64,000 bases of DNA from Peronospora farinosa (lineage: Eukaryota; Oomycota; Peronosporomycetes; Peronosporales; Peronosporaceae), in NCBI GenBank assembly GCA_947646735.1, contig CANTFK010000989.1:211075-275074 (forward strand). The letters are read 5' to 3'. The translations under genes were made by a program, and so were the position numbers. Each line of letters opens with the position of its first letter. The first letter of the stretch is position 1. Shown here one piece after another: positions 1 to 11,327 of this stretch. The notes beneath the pieces are model-generated. The model was given only the letters and a program-made list of their open reading frames with translations, did no database searches and was not told the origin of the DNA.

Positions 1-1165
1 AGATACGAGAACAAGAGGTGTTCATGATTTTAGTTTTGATCTCGTGTCGGCAGGAGACGGCATGAATGTCTACATTTGTGTGTCTGGATGGCTAGATGAC
101 GATGACCCGCCTACGAGCGGATTTCGACGAGCTTGGGGAGATAGTCGGGAGTACTTGCGGGCATTCTACAGACAGAAAAACGTAGAGAAAGTGGACCAGG
201 TGGACCAGGTTATGGACCGCTATAAAGGTCGAGAAGACGAGTTCTTTGCTATCTTGCGTCGCACGTACAATATTGACGTCGGTGATATAGAGAATGACCC
301 ATTAGGAATTGCAGATCTATCGAAGATGGCAATGGCAGATGAAGGTACGCGCTACAGTGACTTTACGAGTTTGAACAGCGACTCGGATGCCATTTCGAGT
401 AGCACGGCAAGTACGACGGCAAATAATAGTAGCTCTTCCGTGTGGGAGCTAGGAACAAAGCATGAACCGTTGCGCGCATGGCGCTGGAAGGACCGCTTCC
501 CTCAAGGTGATCAGTACTGTCTTGTTTGGGAAGAAGCAGGATTACGACGGTTTGGTAAATCGATGCGCACGTTTGCGGCTGAGCAAGTTTCATCGTATGC
601 GACGACAGAAATTGTCAAGTACACTGCGCTGGCGGCGCTATTTGCTGCAATAGCAATTCCGCGAACAATTCTCCGATTGGCCGACATCATTGACAATGCT
701 TGGACAGTTACTATGAACGCTGCGGATATTTCTGGCAAATTATTGGCAGATGCACTGCGTAAGCGCGAGCAAGGTTTGCGTCCTGTTACACTGGTTGGAT
801 ATGGCATGGGTGCTAGGCTGATTTTCTCCTGCTTGAAAGAATTGTCCAAAAGTGATTTGATTAATGAGTCATGCGGAATTGTAGAGAACGCTGTTCTGCT
901 CGGATCTCCTGTCCCTATGGAGCGTGACGACTGGACAAACGCTCGTCGTGTCGTTTCTGGAAGGCTAATCAACGGGTACTCTGAAAATGATTGGATGCTG
1001 GGTGTCATGTACCGTTACCATGGCTGGACATTAAACTCAGCTGGCGTTGCACCTCTCGATATTGTTGGTGTCGAGAACGTGAACCTGTCAGAAATCATTG
1101 GAGGGCATCTGGAGTACAAAAGCAAAATTGGTGCCATCATGGATCTGCTACAATTGGATTTCTAG
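1..1165 (+). CDS. TMCO4/DUF726 family alpha/beta-hydrolase-fold protein, 5' end outside window
   Basis: The reading frame is open from the first bases of the window to a TAG at 1163-1165, so the gene starts upstream. The visible part is about 385 residues. It matches the DUF726 (TMCO4 / yeast Mil1-type) family from memory: a VSGWL strand near the start, an acidic low-complexity stretch rich in Ser/Thr, the QYCLVWE block (about 493-530), a hydrophobic helical segment (about 610-700), RPVTLVGYGMGARLIF (about 779-828), and C-terminal VVSGRLINGYSENDW and GHLEYKSKI blocks. Family members are membrane-associated and some are tied to vesicle traffic; the substrate is unknown. The nucleophile elbow, normally G-x-S-x-G, reads G-Y-G-M-G here: the expected serine is glycine (codon GGC at 803-805). 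The fold is likely kept but serine-hydrolase activity is doubtful. No intron is needed in the visible part. Confidence 0.85.
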   Translation, partial: DTRTRGVHDFSFDLVSAGDGMNVYICVSGWLDDDDPPTSGFRRAWGDSREYLRAFYRQKNVEKVDQVDQVMDRYKGREDEFFAILRRTYNIDVGDIENDPLGIADLSKMAMADEGTRYSDFTSLNSDSDAISSSTASTTANNSSSSVWELGTKHEPLRAWRWKDRFPQGDQYCLVWEEAGLRRFGKSMRTFAAEQVSSYATTEIVKYTALAALFAAIAIPRTILRLADIIDNAWTVTMNAADISGKLLADALRKREQGLRPVTLVGYGMGARLIFSCLKELSKSDLINESCGIVENAVLLGSPVPMERDDWTNARRVVSGRLINGYSENDWMLGVMYRYHGWTLNSAGVAPLDIVGVENVNLSEIIGGHLEYKSKIGAIMDLLQLDF

Positions 1166-2784
1166 CTAATTGGCAAGTAAAGTCAACTGCTGCACTGCTA
1201 TGTAGGCCATATCGATTGCGTTTGGGATTGCAATCTTTCCCAAGGACGTATTCCTGAATCCGTTGCACACGATTAAATACGCTAACTAGCGAGTTCAATT
1301 TTTTATCTATCGACTGAACGCTACGGGTATCACTCTGTTTTTTATGGACTTTTGGACGCTCATTGTCGTCAAGAGTTGCTCCGAGTCTTGGCCTTGCATT
1401 TTTTGCAACAATCACTTCTCGCTACATATGGACTGCTATGAAGCACTTTTGTGCTGTTAGAGCAAGAGTATCGAGCGAATGACGAGGACATCACGCGGGC
1501 CGAATGCAATGTTTTAATTTCATTCAGTCTTTTTCAGTCATGATGTTTCGGTCGCCACCTCCATAGCAATGTACATCACGTCTTGCAAACCGATCGTGGA
1601 TTTCTCTCCGTCCGTTGAATTGTGAAGTTTAGTTTTTGTGGGTGTATCTATGATCGAGATATGTTGAAGTGCTGGCATAAGAAGAGACTTGAATTGATCT
1701 GCTAGCGTCCACAATGGAAAGGCTCACACAAAAGCAAACAACATCGATCTGGCATTCATTGAAGCCTTAAACTTCCATGTATGATTATCAACAAGTATCA
1801 CATTGGTCTTCTACTTCCGTAGCAAAATCAGATCCAGGCTTCGATTAAATGTCATCCATTTACCGTCGTGAAATACCAATACAATTCGAGTTACGCGGAT
1901 ACGCATCAAGCACTTGTCATTTGTGGTAATACAGGTCCAAGCAAGACTCTTTTGATAAGTCATGTTGACCAGCGCCACGGTTGTGGCGATTGAGAAGAAG
2001 TAATGCAAGTATGGAAATACTGTGAGTTTTTTTTATTGCTTGGCGAGATGATTTGGCTGCAACCTACGACGTAATCAGGGTGATCAATTGCCCATGAATG
2101 GAAGTGCTATTGCTGATTGAGACGAAGCAAAAGACGTCGGTACATGTGTGGGACTGTTTTCAATATGTTTACTTTGCTTCCGTTACTGTCGCTGAGCTGG
2201 CTGTCAAGCGGACTCGTAACGAGAATAAGTGCTTGCCACTTCAACAAGATACAATCCGAGCGTGACCAGATGCCATTGTCAATCTGTCTGCAAATGACGG
2301 CGACAACGAAGTATCGATCAACCTCGTACTTTCTCGCTGAGTGCAAAAGCAATACAGACGGCAGAATGAGGCAAATGATGTCGCTTCGAACACAGTTTGG
2401 TTGTCATTGCATGCCTCAATCATATATGAGTATTTGTCGCTATTGACTTGATTCTAACTTGGTGTATCTAGTGCCAATGCCGACAAAGGACAGGTAAAGC
2501 ACAATGCTATTCACATCTCTCGAGCTCCATGCAGTCACTGTGTTCAACAAGTCGTGCTAGGTGTGCTAACTCGCACGAAAGTGTTCCCATGAAAAGAAGC
2601 TGGCATACAATCGTAAAAGCTTCGAAGAAAGCTTCTTGAACCGCAGTAAAACCCAAAGGGTTCGGCCACACGTCGTTCGCGCACAGGAAAAACACACCAA
2701 CTACATGTCAAGGTAAAATACACACACAACCACAGCCACTGAGAAATTACACATCAAGACTTATCCGACACAGCTCTTATGAAC
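1166..2784. other. Intergenic, no gene supported
   Basis: This spacer of about 1.6 kb holds only short, overlapping open frames on both strands (longest about 109 codons near 2117-2446). None has a recognisable motif or splice logic. It probably contains the 3' ends of the converging flanking genes. Confidence 0.5.
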
Positions 2785-3429
2785 CTACATAAAAATGTAG
2801 ATACCAGTCCAGCATGGACCAGGAAACGACCAAGTGTGTAGGCTGTAAAACAATCCAATCGTCTCCAGCGACGTAGAGCTAACCAAAAGGATCGACGACG
2901 CAATATGATCCAAAGACTCTCACTTGTCGACACTTTCCCAGCAATAGTTTTGCTTCCATCTGCAGGTACAGACGTTTTTTCTTGCAGTATGCACAGCAAG
3001 TATCATCATCCATGCTGTAATGAAGAAAACAATGGTACAGCTGACATGGGCATCATGATATGTACGCATATCCAGGACAGCCAAGCCAATGAGTGAAATG
3101 GCGGAAATCGTTCCAAACACGACACATCCGTACCCCATGACCACTTGATTAGTACTAATGTCTTTAAATGGTGCTTTCTGGTTTCGTAGGAGACGTAAAT
3201 ACCAAAAGAAGAGCATATCGGATCCACAGATAAAGATGGCAGTCAAACACATTCCTCCCATAAAGACGTAACCTTCTGGTTGAAATGTTGCAGCATATGA
3301 TAACGTTGGATAATTGTCGGCACAGTTGAAATGGTTCATGCAGGCCATAACTTCAGTACTGAGCATCGTAAAAATGCCCGAAAATGGCACGAGCCATGCA
3401 ATCAAGTCCACGTTGTCAGTCCAAACCAT
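2785..3429 (-). CDS. FRAG1/DRAM/SFK1-like multi-pass membrane protein, short form
   Basis: Two exons: 3429-2924 and 2842-2785. The 81-nt intron (2843-2923) has donor GTGAG and acceptor TTTTACAG. The phase closes and gives 187 residues. Four hydrophobic segments are visible: about residues 8-28, 53-77, 95-118 and 127-147. The block NYPTLSYAATFQPEGYVFM between the first two resembles the Pro-x-Ile-Ser...Pro signature of the Frag1/DRAM/Sfk1 family. Its members act in GPI-anchor remodelling, autophagy or plasma-membrane lipid organisation. Family members usually have five or six membrane spans and about 230-270 residues. Here the frame ends about 40 residues after the fourth span, so the gene is either a truncated copy or has a further exon I did not find. 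The second exon is inferred only from splice signals and phase. Confidence 0.55.
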
Positions 3430-3904
3430 GCGTTTTCTATATACTTGTCACTTACAAGTCACGAATCCGTGTCCAGTTGAAAGAATTTGCAGGAAATGTC
3501 CCTAAGGATAGGCACACCCTGTTGTCATGACGTGGAGATGGCTACATTATTTGCTTATACGAGAATGCTGGAGTGTTACCATGCATGTGAATATGACAAT
3601 GACAAAATATTGCTATGGATGTTCATGGTCAAACATAGAGATGACAACATGCTGTTTGCAAGCGTCTGTGCAGACACTTTCGTCGAGTGATGCATGCAAT
3701 TTTGCATTCTCAGCAGTGGTATTCTACGATTCAACTGTCGATGACTTCGTGTCGCCCTTGTTTAGACCAAGAAGTTACAGCGAGTCGTCGATCTACGCCT
3801 GGAATGCCGCTATTGTATCGTTAAAGTCGATTTCAGCATTCTAATGGTCGTCAATCAACTCGTAGCTCTACAACCACTTGTGTACATTGTTTTCTACTCG
3901 CTAC
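3430..3904. other. Intergenic, nothing recognised
   Basis: This spacer lies between the start of the membrane-protein gene and the 3' end of the decayed gene. It presumably includes the promoter of the minus-strand membrane-protein gene. No motif was identified with confidence. Confidence 0.4.
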
Positions 3905-4343
3905 TCAATCGTTGTTCCAGCGCGCTTTGCATTGCGCTCGAACCTCATGAACCTTCGCTTTGGTAGGATCAAAGCACGTCTTGGTATCTTTCACGAATAG
4001 CTTCTTCTTGTCTTCCGCTACAATTGCCTAAAATTGTTCTTCGATCTCATGTTGACAAGCAGCAAACTCTTCTCTAACTGCTGAATCGTTTCAACTTTCT
4101 CGATACACGTGTTGTAAGCGTGCTTTATATTTACCTAAAGTTTAACGACTTTCTTTCCAGCTAAGTGTGGCACTTGTCAGCTTGCTCTTTACATTCTTTA
4201 TAATGCTTGACTTTATACAAGAGCTAAGTAGGTATCATTCCATGTGACTTGCAAGCAAATTTCAGCTCAGCCGCTGCATTCTTTTCGTATTTCTCTTCAG
4301 TGCAGCAGTATTTTGCTGCAGCAACACGTTCGATAGAATCCAT
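3905..4343 (-). pseudogene. Decayed gene for a Cys/Lys/Glu-rich helical protein
   Basis: On the minus strand from an ATG at 4343 a protein-like reading runs through all three frames, with internal stops and at least two frameshifts, to a TGA at 3905-3907. Legible pieces are MDSIERVAAAKYCC, ELKFACKSHGMIP, a KHYKECKEQADKCH stretch, NTCIEKVETIQQ, EEFAACQHEIEEQF, AIVAEDKKKLFVKDTKTCFD and EVRAQCKARWNND. The composition (Cys roughly every 15-20 residues amid Lys/Glu/Gln/Ala helix formers) is consistent across the frames, which random sequence would not give. Similar texture with a stop extends upstream to about 4530 (CAEAFLLEALSHLLQNA). No family was recognised. It could be a dead secreted or coiled-coil protein gene. 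Confidence 0.5.
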
Positions 4344-6012
4344 AACACTTTAAGTAGAAGAAGCCAGCATCTGGTTCCTGTTGTTCATCGTTTCAATTAT
4401 GTCGAATAGAGAATGCACGACCAGCGATTGCAGCACCTGGGGACTATGCATTTTGCAACAAATGGCTCAACGCTTCAAGCAAGAAGGCCTCTGCACAGGG
4501 TGCTTGGACATCAGTAGTCTAGTGCATTAAATGTGACCTCTATTACGAGGGTGTAGACGACAATAACCTTTGCACGTCGATATACCTGTATAAATTAGTA
4601 TTTAGTGAGCGCCTAGCGAGTGTTTTTATCAGTTTATTAAGTCTCTAATGGCTTTACTGGCACAAAAAACATCGACGTTTATTTGGTTTAACCTTTTTAT
4701 AAGAAATACCAGCATTTTGATAGTCGTATACTAGGAAAAATTTATACGATGAACAAAAAGTGTAGCCATGTTAATAAGAGATGTGTGTTAATTTAAATAT
4801 GGTTTGACAAAACATCATTTGAGAGACGGAACCATCTCTCTCTATCTAGTTTATATCCTCTAAAAGTATCCACTAGTAAAGTCAAAAATCAGGCCGCCGA
4901 GATGATTGACTGATAGACAATCATGGACCGTCAACGAAATCTGTGGCTGTGACTTCATTATTGCTGACACAATCAATCATACGATCGAGAACTATTGACG
5001 TCATGTGAAGCTGTAAGTAGTGATAGCGCCACACTGTTACATAGTGACGATACGACGAAAGAAAAGGTAAAAAAAATGCGGAACGTTTCGAGAACCTCGT
5101 TTCGCTCAATCATCTATTCTGCTCGCAAGGTACTCTGCTCAAAATGGCCCGTTTGCAAACACTCACCCTTCGTTTCGTACTGACTGATGTAAACGCCGCA
5201 GGTCAGATTTGAAGATAAAGTGGACCCTTCTCTATGGGACGTGATTCCATAGAGACATGTGGCATGTTCATGGGAGAATTGAGCTCATTTCTCAGGCAGC
5301 AGAAATGGCACTTGAATTTTCATTTCGATTGGTAATGTTTTTCGTTTGTAAGTCATCGCTAAGCACATGAACTCGTATGGAGTGTTGCTGGTCTGTGACA
5401 GATGCATGTGTATGTCAGCATCATCCCTGTCCTTTATATGGTTGAATCGTGATAGACGTCAATCTGCAATAATCCAGTAGCACATGTCTAAATTATATAT
5501 ATTCTGAGGACACTCAGTTTTATACATTTATAGAGTTTATTGTACAAGACATGTATATATATTAGCTAGTCGCTTCTCAAATCCAAGCCATCCAATTGAA
5601 TTGTGGAGGTTATTATTATACAGAGAATTATTTCAGACAGGTTCTACTGTAACTGAAAAATAACAGAAAGAAACGTGCATCCAGGCAAAACACCTCGCGG
5701 AAGCAAAGGCTCAATGCAACGCTTTCGAAAATGAGTGCGGCACAGGTACAGCGAGTGCCGGAATCTAGATTTGTTGCTAAAATGACATCTGTGATATGCC
5801 GACATTCCTTCTGAGAAGAAACAGCTTTTATATATACCTGCAACAGAATGTAATATAGGGTTTAGGTAACTACGATGATTATCCTAGAAAAATAGGTACA
5901 TTCAATCACTATAGGGTACTGTAGTCCCTATCCGTCTTGGAGAAATTTAGCTAGCTGTATCCACTCATTCATTATACGACGTTAATTAAATCTGACAGGT
6001 TAGATTTGATTA
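4344..6012. other. AT-rich intergenic stretch
   Basis: About 1.7 kb of visibly AT-rich sequence with no supported gene. Positions about 4344-4530 may carry the 5' part of the decayed gene. Short open frames near 4921-5183 and 5628-5843 lack motifs, splice logic or protein-like composition. The promoter of the downstream PH-domain gene should lie in the last few hundred bases. Confidence 0.4.
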
Positions 6013-7239
6013 ATGTCGACCAATCGCATCCAAGCGTCACCCACCTTGCAAAATAAACGCAGACTATGCGTTTTTTTTAAGATTGAGCTCATTCTTCATT
6101 TTGATCTCAAGTTCTCTCATCACAGCCGGTTATTTTCTCAAAAACTTGAAGCCACAAGAGCTGAGGAGAGGCACGATCACCTTGTGCATCTCTCTACAAA
6201 AACGTTGTGGACGCTCATCCAGGTACACAAGAAGTTTTATTCCAAGTCGTCACACACCTCCATGCGCTTCATCCGAGAAGCTCAAGGTCTTGAGCGCCAT
6301 GAGTCGTGTCGCTCGCATCTGAAGAAATGGATAGACATGAGTCGTAGCCGTGATGCAGAGAACAAATGTCTTGAGGAAAAGCATAGTGAGGTTCGCCATG
6401 CTCTATTCCTCGCTGTAATTCGTCGCACCAGTTCTGTATCATCTCTTGCCCCTAGTATGAAGAAAGCCCAGTCACCACTCGCAGTCAAATGGAGCTCGTA
6501 CATTGAAGCTATTGGCCTTAAAGACACTAGCAGTAAACAGCGCCGCGTCCGGTTTGTGGAAAACGACGTTGAGTACGATGAACTTCATGGATGCACGGAA
6601 CAGGAGGAACCTATGGACCACACTTTGGCTGAAGAATTGGTTGAAAAGGAGGTTTTTTCGACACAGTTTGTGCCTCGTGGGTCCCGCTTTGCGGATCAAC
6701 CAGAGGACACTATTTTGGAACAGGGCTTCCTGACGATGCCTGTAAATGCGCCTTTTTTCCAGAATAGACGGTACTATTGTCTACTTCGAGGCCACAACCT
6801 GCAAATGTTCACTTCCGCAGCGCATGCTGCCAAGAATTCAGGATTAAAGGAACAGCTTACGATCCTTAGGGTGCAAGACTGCGAGACTCTGCCCACGCAG
6901 AAGCAATTTGCGTTGTTTGGCGCCTCGCTACCGGTGCAAATCAGCCTCATGTTCTACGTGATCAAGACCAATGGCGAACGCGTGATTTTTACAGCTGACA
7001 CCAAGAGTTCGAAGCGCAATTGGGTGCACTCACTCACTCGCGTCACGTACGTGGGTGAGGGTAAGTGTTACACAAGCACACCTTTAGTTCGGAGTTGGTG
7101 TAGCTCTACCCCGACACCATCTATATGCACGCTGCCACCAGTACCAGAAGTTGAACCGGAAGAGGAAATGCAAGACGATGTTTCCGCATTTAAATTTCTT
7201 GAGTCGGACAGGAGGAATACCTGCACTACCGTCTGCTGA
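6013..7239 (+). CDS. PH-domain protein
   Basis: The frame runs from ATG 6013 to TGA at 7237-7239. A perfect GTAAGT donor at 7061 and an acceptor CCACCAG ending at 7141 define an 81-nt intron that is a multiple of three. The protein is therefore either 408 residues (unspliced) or 381 (spliced); I prefer the spliced form. The first 230 residues are basic and helical with no recognised domain. From about residue 236 a pleckstrin-homology pattern is visible: QGFLTMP..., NRRYYCLLRGHNLQMF, and the terminal helix with the conserved Trp in KRNWVHSLTRVTYVG. PH domains bind phosphoinositides or proteins and recruit their host to membranes. After the PH domain comes an acidic tail (EVEPEEEMQDD). It lies directly upstream of the BEACH gene on the same strand. 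The start codon is uncertain, because the first 40 residues have an odd Phe/Leu-rich composition. Confidence 0.6.
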   Translation: MSTNRIQASPTLQNKRRLCVFFKIELILHFDLKFSHHSRLFSQKLEATRAEERHDHLVHLSTKTLWTLIQVHKKFYSKSSHTSMRFIREAQGLERHESCRSHLKKWIDMSRSRDAENKCLEEKHSEVRHALFLAVIRRTSSVSSLAPSMKKAQSPLAVKWSSYIEAIGLKDTSSKQRRVRFVENDVEYDELHGCTEQEEPMDHTLAEELVEKEVFSTQFVPRGSRFADQPEDTILEQGFLTMPVNAPFFQNRRYYCLLRGHNLQMFTSAAHAAKNSGLKEQLTILRVQDCETLPTQKQFALFGASLPVQISLMFYVIKTNGERVIFTADTKSSKRNWVHSLTRVTYVGEGKCYTSTPLVRSWCSSTPTPSICTLPPVPEVEPEEEMQDDVSAFKFLESDRRNTCTTVC

Positions 7240-7676
7240 TGAAATAGTTTTGCAGCAACCTTTTGCAGGTATAAACGATTATCATCTAAGGTGAGATTTC
7301 CACTATCTCATAATCTAATAACGAATGCTTGATTAGTTTTACAGTAGTTATCAGCGGTACCATGCTAATGAAATGTCTAATATCTATCTATATATCGTCG
7401 GCATCACCAAAATACCACAACGTGTGAGAAATAAAAATAAAATTGTGGTGGTTGATGGTTACCAAAAAGGTGGTTGATAAATAACGCCTCCCTTTTTACA
7501 AACAATTGTAAACTTTGTAAGTTTATATTTAAACATTTTAGTTCATCTTCTAGCAACAAATTTCAAAAACATTAATTTATACAGTACAACCAAACACGGC
7601 TGGAGGAACGTGATAGCCACTTTGTGTCTTAAGCCGCGTTCCAGCGTCTTGATCTACGCGTTAAGACTGTACAGAC
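7240..7676. other. Intergenic spacer upstream of the BEACH gene
   Basis: AT-rich spacer of 437 bases between two genes on the same strand. It includes a TATCTATCTATATAT run near 7380. It is likely to hold the promoter of the BEACH gene, but no motif could be assigned. Confidence 0.4.
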
Positions 7677-10600
7677 ATGCACAGACGTCGTCGCAGCAAC
7701 AAGAATATACAGACCACACGTTTTAGTCTGTTGCTACTCGAGGATGGCGAATATTTTTTGGACGTACAGTCATGCCTCTATGAATTAATAATTAATTATG
7801 AGATCACGAGTTGAAGTTGAAGTTGTGACGTTGCTGTTATTTTGTATACAGGACCATAATGCGTGTCGCCATTTAGAGCCAAATGCTCAAAGCCACAAGA
7901 AAATATTCGGTCGACTCAAGGTCTGCACACGAGGATTCTTTTTTGTGCCTCAAGACTTGCAACGTCCGATTTTACGCTTTCCATTTCGTTCGTTCATTGC
8001 TGAGCCTGTGGCTGAATGTTTTGTACAATGGCCAATAATTAATTTCGAGAGGATATCCGATTATACAATTGAAAAGGTTCCAGTTGTGTACTTGACATTC
8101 CAGACGCAGCAAGTGATTGAACTGCAAGCACGAGGGATTGATCATCCGTATATCTACAAGGATACAAGTATTACAAAAGAAATGGAGGTTATTGACACTG
8201 GAAACAAGCAGAAGAGCAGTTTAAGGGGAGAAACACCGGCCAAGTACATTTTTACGCTTCAACATGTGACGCTTGACGCGTTTCTCGCAAGTATTCACGT
8301 CATTTATGACGTATCCAAGTTACCTCGCCGATTGCGTACTAAAGCAGAAGAAGAAGCTTTGTTGGCTCCAGTATTGGCCCCAAGACTGACGGATAAGTTT
8401 GACTTAAGCTTACTTATTGATTTTCGAGAAAGAATACTCATGAAAAGAGGCTGTGTTGCAAACCGCATCGAGCCATTGCTCAAGTTTCCAGGGTGTCTAA
8501 TGCTCACGACTCGGAGACTATACTTTCAACCGGCACCGCTTAATAACGTGCTTGACCCTGTGCTAAACTGGGACTATACTGACGTGGACCAGGTCTACAA
8601 ACGACGATATTTACTCCAACAGATTGGGTTGGAGATATACTTGAGCAATGGTGACAGCTTTTTCTTTTCTTTCCGATCCCAGACAGAGCGTGATGATTTT
8701 TACGCGCTTTTGATGGGCCAACCAGAGCTGCAGCGTTGTCGCCGTAAGGATTTACAGTTCATGATGCAGAAGTGGCAGCAACGTGAACTATCTAATTTTG
8801 ATTATTTGAAATTCCTCAACAACGCCTCAGGCCGGACGTGCAATGACTTGACACAGTACCCAGTGTTTCCGTGGATATTGTGTGATTACACGAGCCCAGA
8901 TCTCCATCTTGATAACCCGAAAGTATATAGAGACCTTACCAAGCCAATCGGTGCGCTCAACGAGGAGCGTCTTGAGTATTTTAAGGGAAGATACGAAGCC
9001 ATGCCTCGTGGCGACGAAGCGGAGGGAACGCCGCCTCCATTTTTATATGGCACGCACTATTCAACTCCGGGTTACGTGCTTTATTTCCTTGTACGCAAGG
9101 CTCCTCAATGCATGTTATGCTTACAGGGTGGAAAGTTTGACGCGCCGGATCGCCTGTTCCACAGCATCAAAGTTACGTGGGACGGTTGTATGTCGAATTA
9201 TACCGATGTAAAAGAACTTATTCCTGAGTTCTTCGACTGCACAGTTCCAGCAAGCGAGTGGCTGCAAAATAATAAGCATCTTGATTTGGGAACGATGCAA
9301 AATTTTGAGCGTGTTGACGATGTCGTGCTTCCGCCGTGGGCACATGGCGACGCAAAAGTATTTGTACAGAAGAATCGCGCTGCGCTCGAGAGTGACTACG
9401 TGTCAGATAGCTTACACCATTGGATTGACTTAATTTTCGGCTACAAGCAACGAGGAGAGGAAGCCGTCGAGGCTAATAATTGTACGACCTTGTCCTTGCT
9501 TCGAAATGCGCCGTAGCAGTACTAACCAATGCGCTTATCTTGACTTGTTGCTAATAGTATTTTATTATTTATCATACGAAGGATCGGTGGATTTACAAGC
9601 TATCGATGACCCCATGCAAAGGAGCTCACTGGAAGCGCAGATTCAGGAGTTCGGACAGACGCCAAAGTTGTTGTTCTCTACGCCGCATCCGCATCGAAAT
9701 GAGGGCGATGGGAAGGTTAAAGTGGCTACTCCGGACTTACTCGTGTCACCACGAGACGTGGCTCCTCGAATTCGCAGAGTCTCATTTCCATTGCCTGCTT
9801 CCCGTCTTCGACATCAAAAAGTGGCTGCACTAAGCTCATTCAAAGAATACGCAGACTCTGAAGGTAAGGACTGTAATCACCGTCCACATCCTTACGGTTG
9901 TAGTCTTATCTGTGTTCAGATCCCTTGGAAACTTCTTCGAAATACTCTTTTCGGCCAACTTTGGGGAAGTGTAAGATCAGGCAAACCACCTAAGAAGTGG
10001 AGATGGAGATCAAGGCTAAAAACCAAGTACAGCCTATCAACTTCGTGGAGCTGGAAGCAGATTTCGGCTAGCCAGTTGCACAAAGGAGAAGTCACTAGTA
10101 CCATTCTTTCCAAGGATGCCTCTTTTTTATTGACTACTAGCAAGGACAGCTCGCTGAAGTTATCCTCAACCGAGGATGTGACCCAATCTCGTGATGTGTC
10201 AGGCGAGTTCGCACTGTCATGCTGTGATTTATCGCCAGATGAAAGTGTTGTGTTCGTTGGGTCATGGGATAATTGTGTGTACATGCACTCGGCAACAACT
10301 GGGCTGGTGCTGGACAAGGTATTTGCACACTCGGATGGAATCTCTGCCATTCGTGTTTTCCAGAACCGCTTCTTCACGAGTTCCTGGGATTCAACAGTCA
10401 AACTCTGGCAGTATACGTCAAGGCGCATCATATCTACACCCTTACGGACTTTTTTAGACTGCGAAGAGTCTGTCTTGTGTTTGGACGTTAGCCGCGACGG
10501 GCTTTTTGGTGCAGCCGGGACTCGAAATGGACTAGTCTATCTGTTCAACCTTAGTGTCGCAATGCTGCACAACCGCGTTCAAGTGGGATCAGAGTCTCGA

Positions 10601-11158
10601 AATGGGATCGCATCAATTTCGTTTGCTGAAGACAACCAGTCGTACGTCTGTGTGACTGTGCAGAGCGAGTTGTTTCAGTTCAACCTTTACGGTGAAAAGC
10701 TTTGGAGCATGGATATCCGAACAGCCGGTCAAGTTCGGTGTTTCGAAAGCGATGGGAACTATGGTGTGGGTAGCACCACTGCCGGTAAAATTCTCTTTTG
10801 GAAATTTCACGAAGTAGCAGGCACCGAATTGGTCTACGAGATTCCACAAGCTCATGATGCAAGTATCAGCTCTCTCGAAGTCAGTTGTTGTGGTTCAATT
10901 CTCGTTTCCGGTGCTGTCGATGGTTCTGTCCATGTCTGGAAACTTTACAAAAAGCCGTCCTTAAAAATTGACTCCAGCGATATGTTTCACTCTTCATCAA
11001 GAAGAAGATCACGAATACTGCAATATGGTTCGATCCAGACATTAACTTCCACTTCCACAGCACCCATTTCCAAGCAGCAACAAAATACTCGACATCATCC
11101 TAGCGATATTCCCAATTTCACGACCCAATTCGCCGAAGCAGACTATTTTTTAGAGTGA
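7677..11158 (+). CDS. NSMAF: FAN/NSMAF-type protein: PH-GRAM, BEACH domain, WD40 repeats
   Basis: Three exons were rebuilt: 7677-7763, 7852-9481 and 9558-11158, with 88-nt and 76-nt introns. The second intron contains a TACTAAC branch site. The phase closes to 1105 residues (human NSMAF is about 917). Exon 1 supplies the family's N-terminal RFSLLLLEDGEYF block, which supports the upstream start. Next come GRLKVCTRGFFFVPQDL, a GRAM/PH-like unit (about residues 250-345) and the BEACH domain (about 350-620) with SNFDYLKFLNNASGRTCND, YPVFPWIL and HWIDLIFGYKQRGEEAV. Splicing restores FYYLSYEGSVDLQAIDDP. WD40 blades follow, including VGSWDN and FTSSWDSTVKLW. BEACH proteins are scaffolds in membrane traffic and signalling; FAN couples receptors to neutral sphingomyelinase in animals. 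A possible extra 56-nt GT-AG intron at 9864-9919 would break the frame, so it was not used; the BEACH-WD40 linker is the least certain part. Confidence 0.9.
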
Positions 11159-11327
11159 TTCGTACAAAGCGTCCATATTTTTAAATGTCCCATTTTATCC
11201 TTTTTTGTAAAATATATTGCACCAATCATATACTTCCTTTCGTCTTTACCAATCAATAAATCCAATATTTCCAACCAATCAACTTTAATTCGTTTAAATT
11301 AAGTGGAATTATCCCCCTATTTTAAAC

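Noticed and set aside
511..1008. Minus-strand open frame of 165 codons
   Set aside because: Antisense of the conserved TMCO4 domain; no domain of its own.
9864..9919. A 56-nt intron in the BEACH-WD40 linker
   Set aside because: Signals are good (GTAAGG...TTCAG) but splicing would shift the frame into a stop before the WD40 repeats; left as an open question.
9916..10431. Minus-strand open frame of 171 codons
   Set aside because: Antisense to the WD40 part of the BEACH gene.
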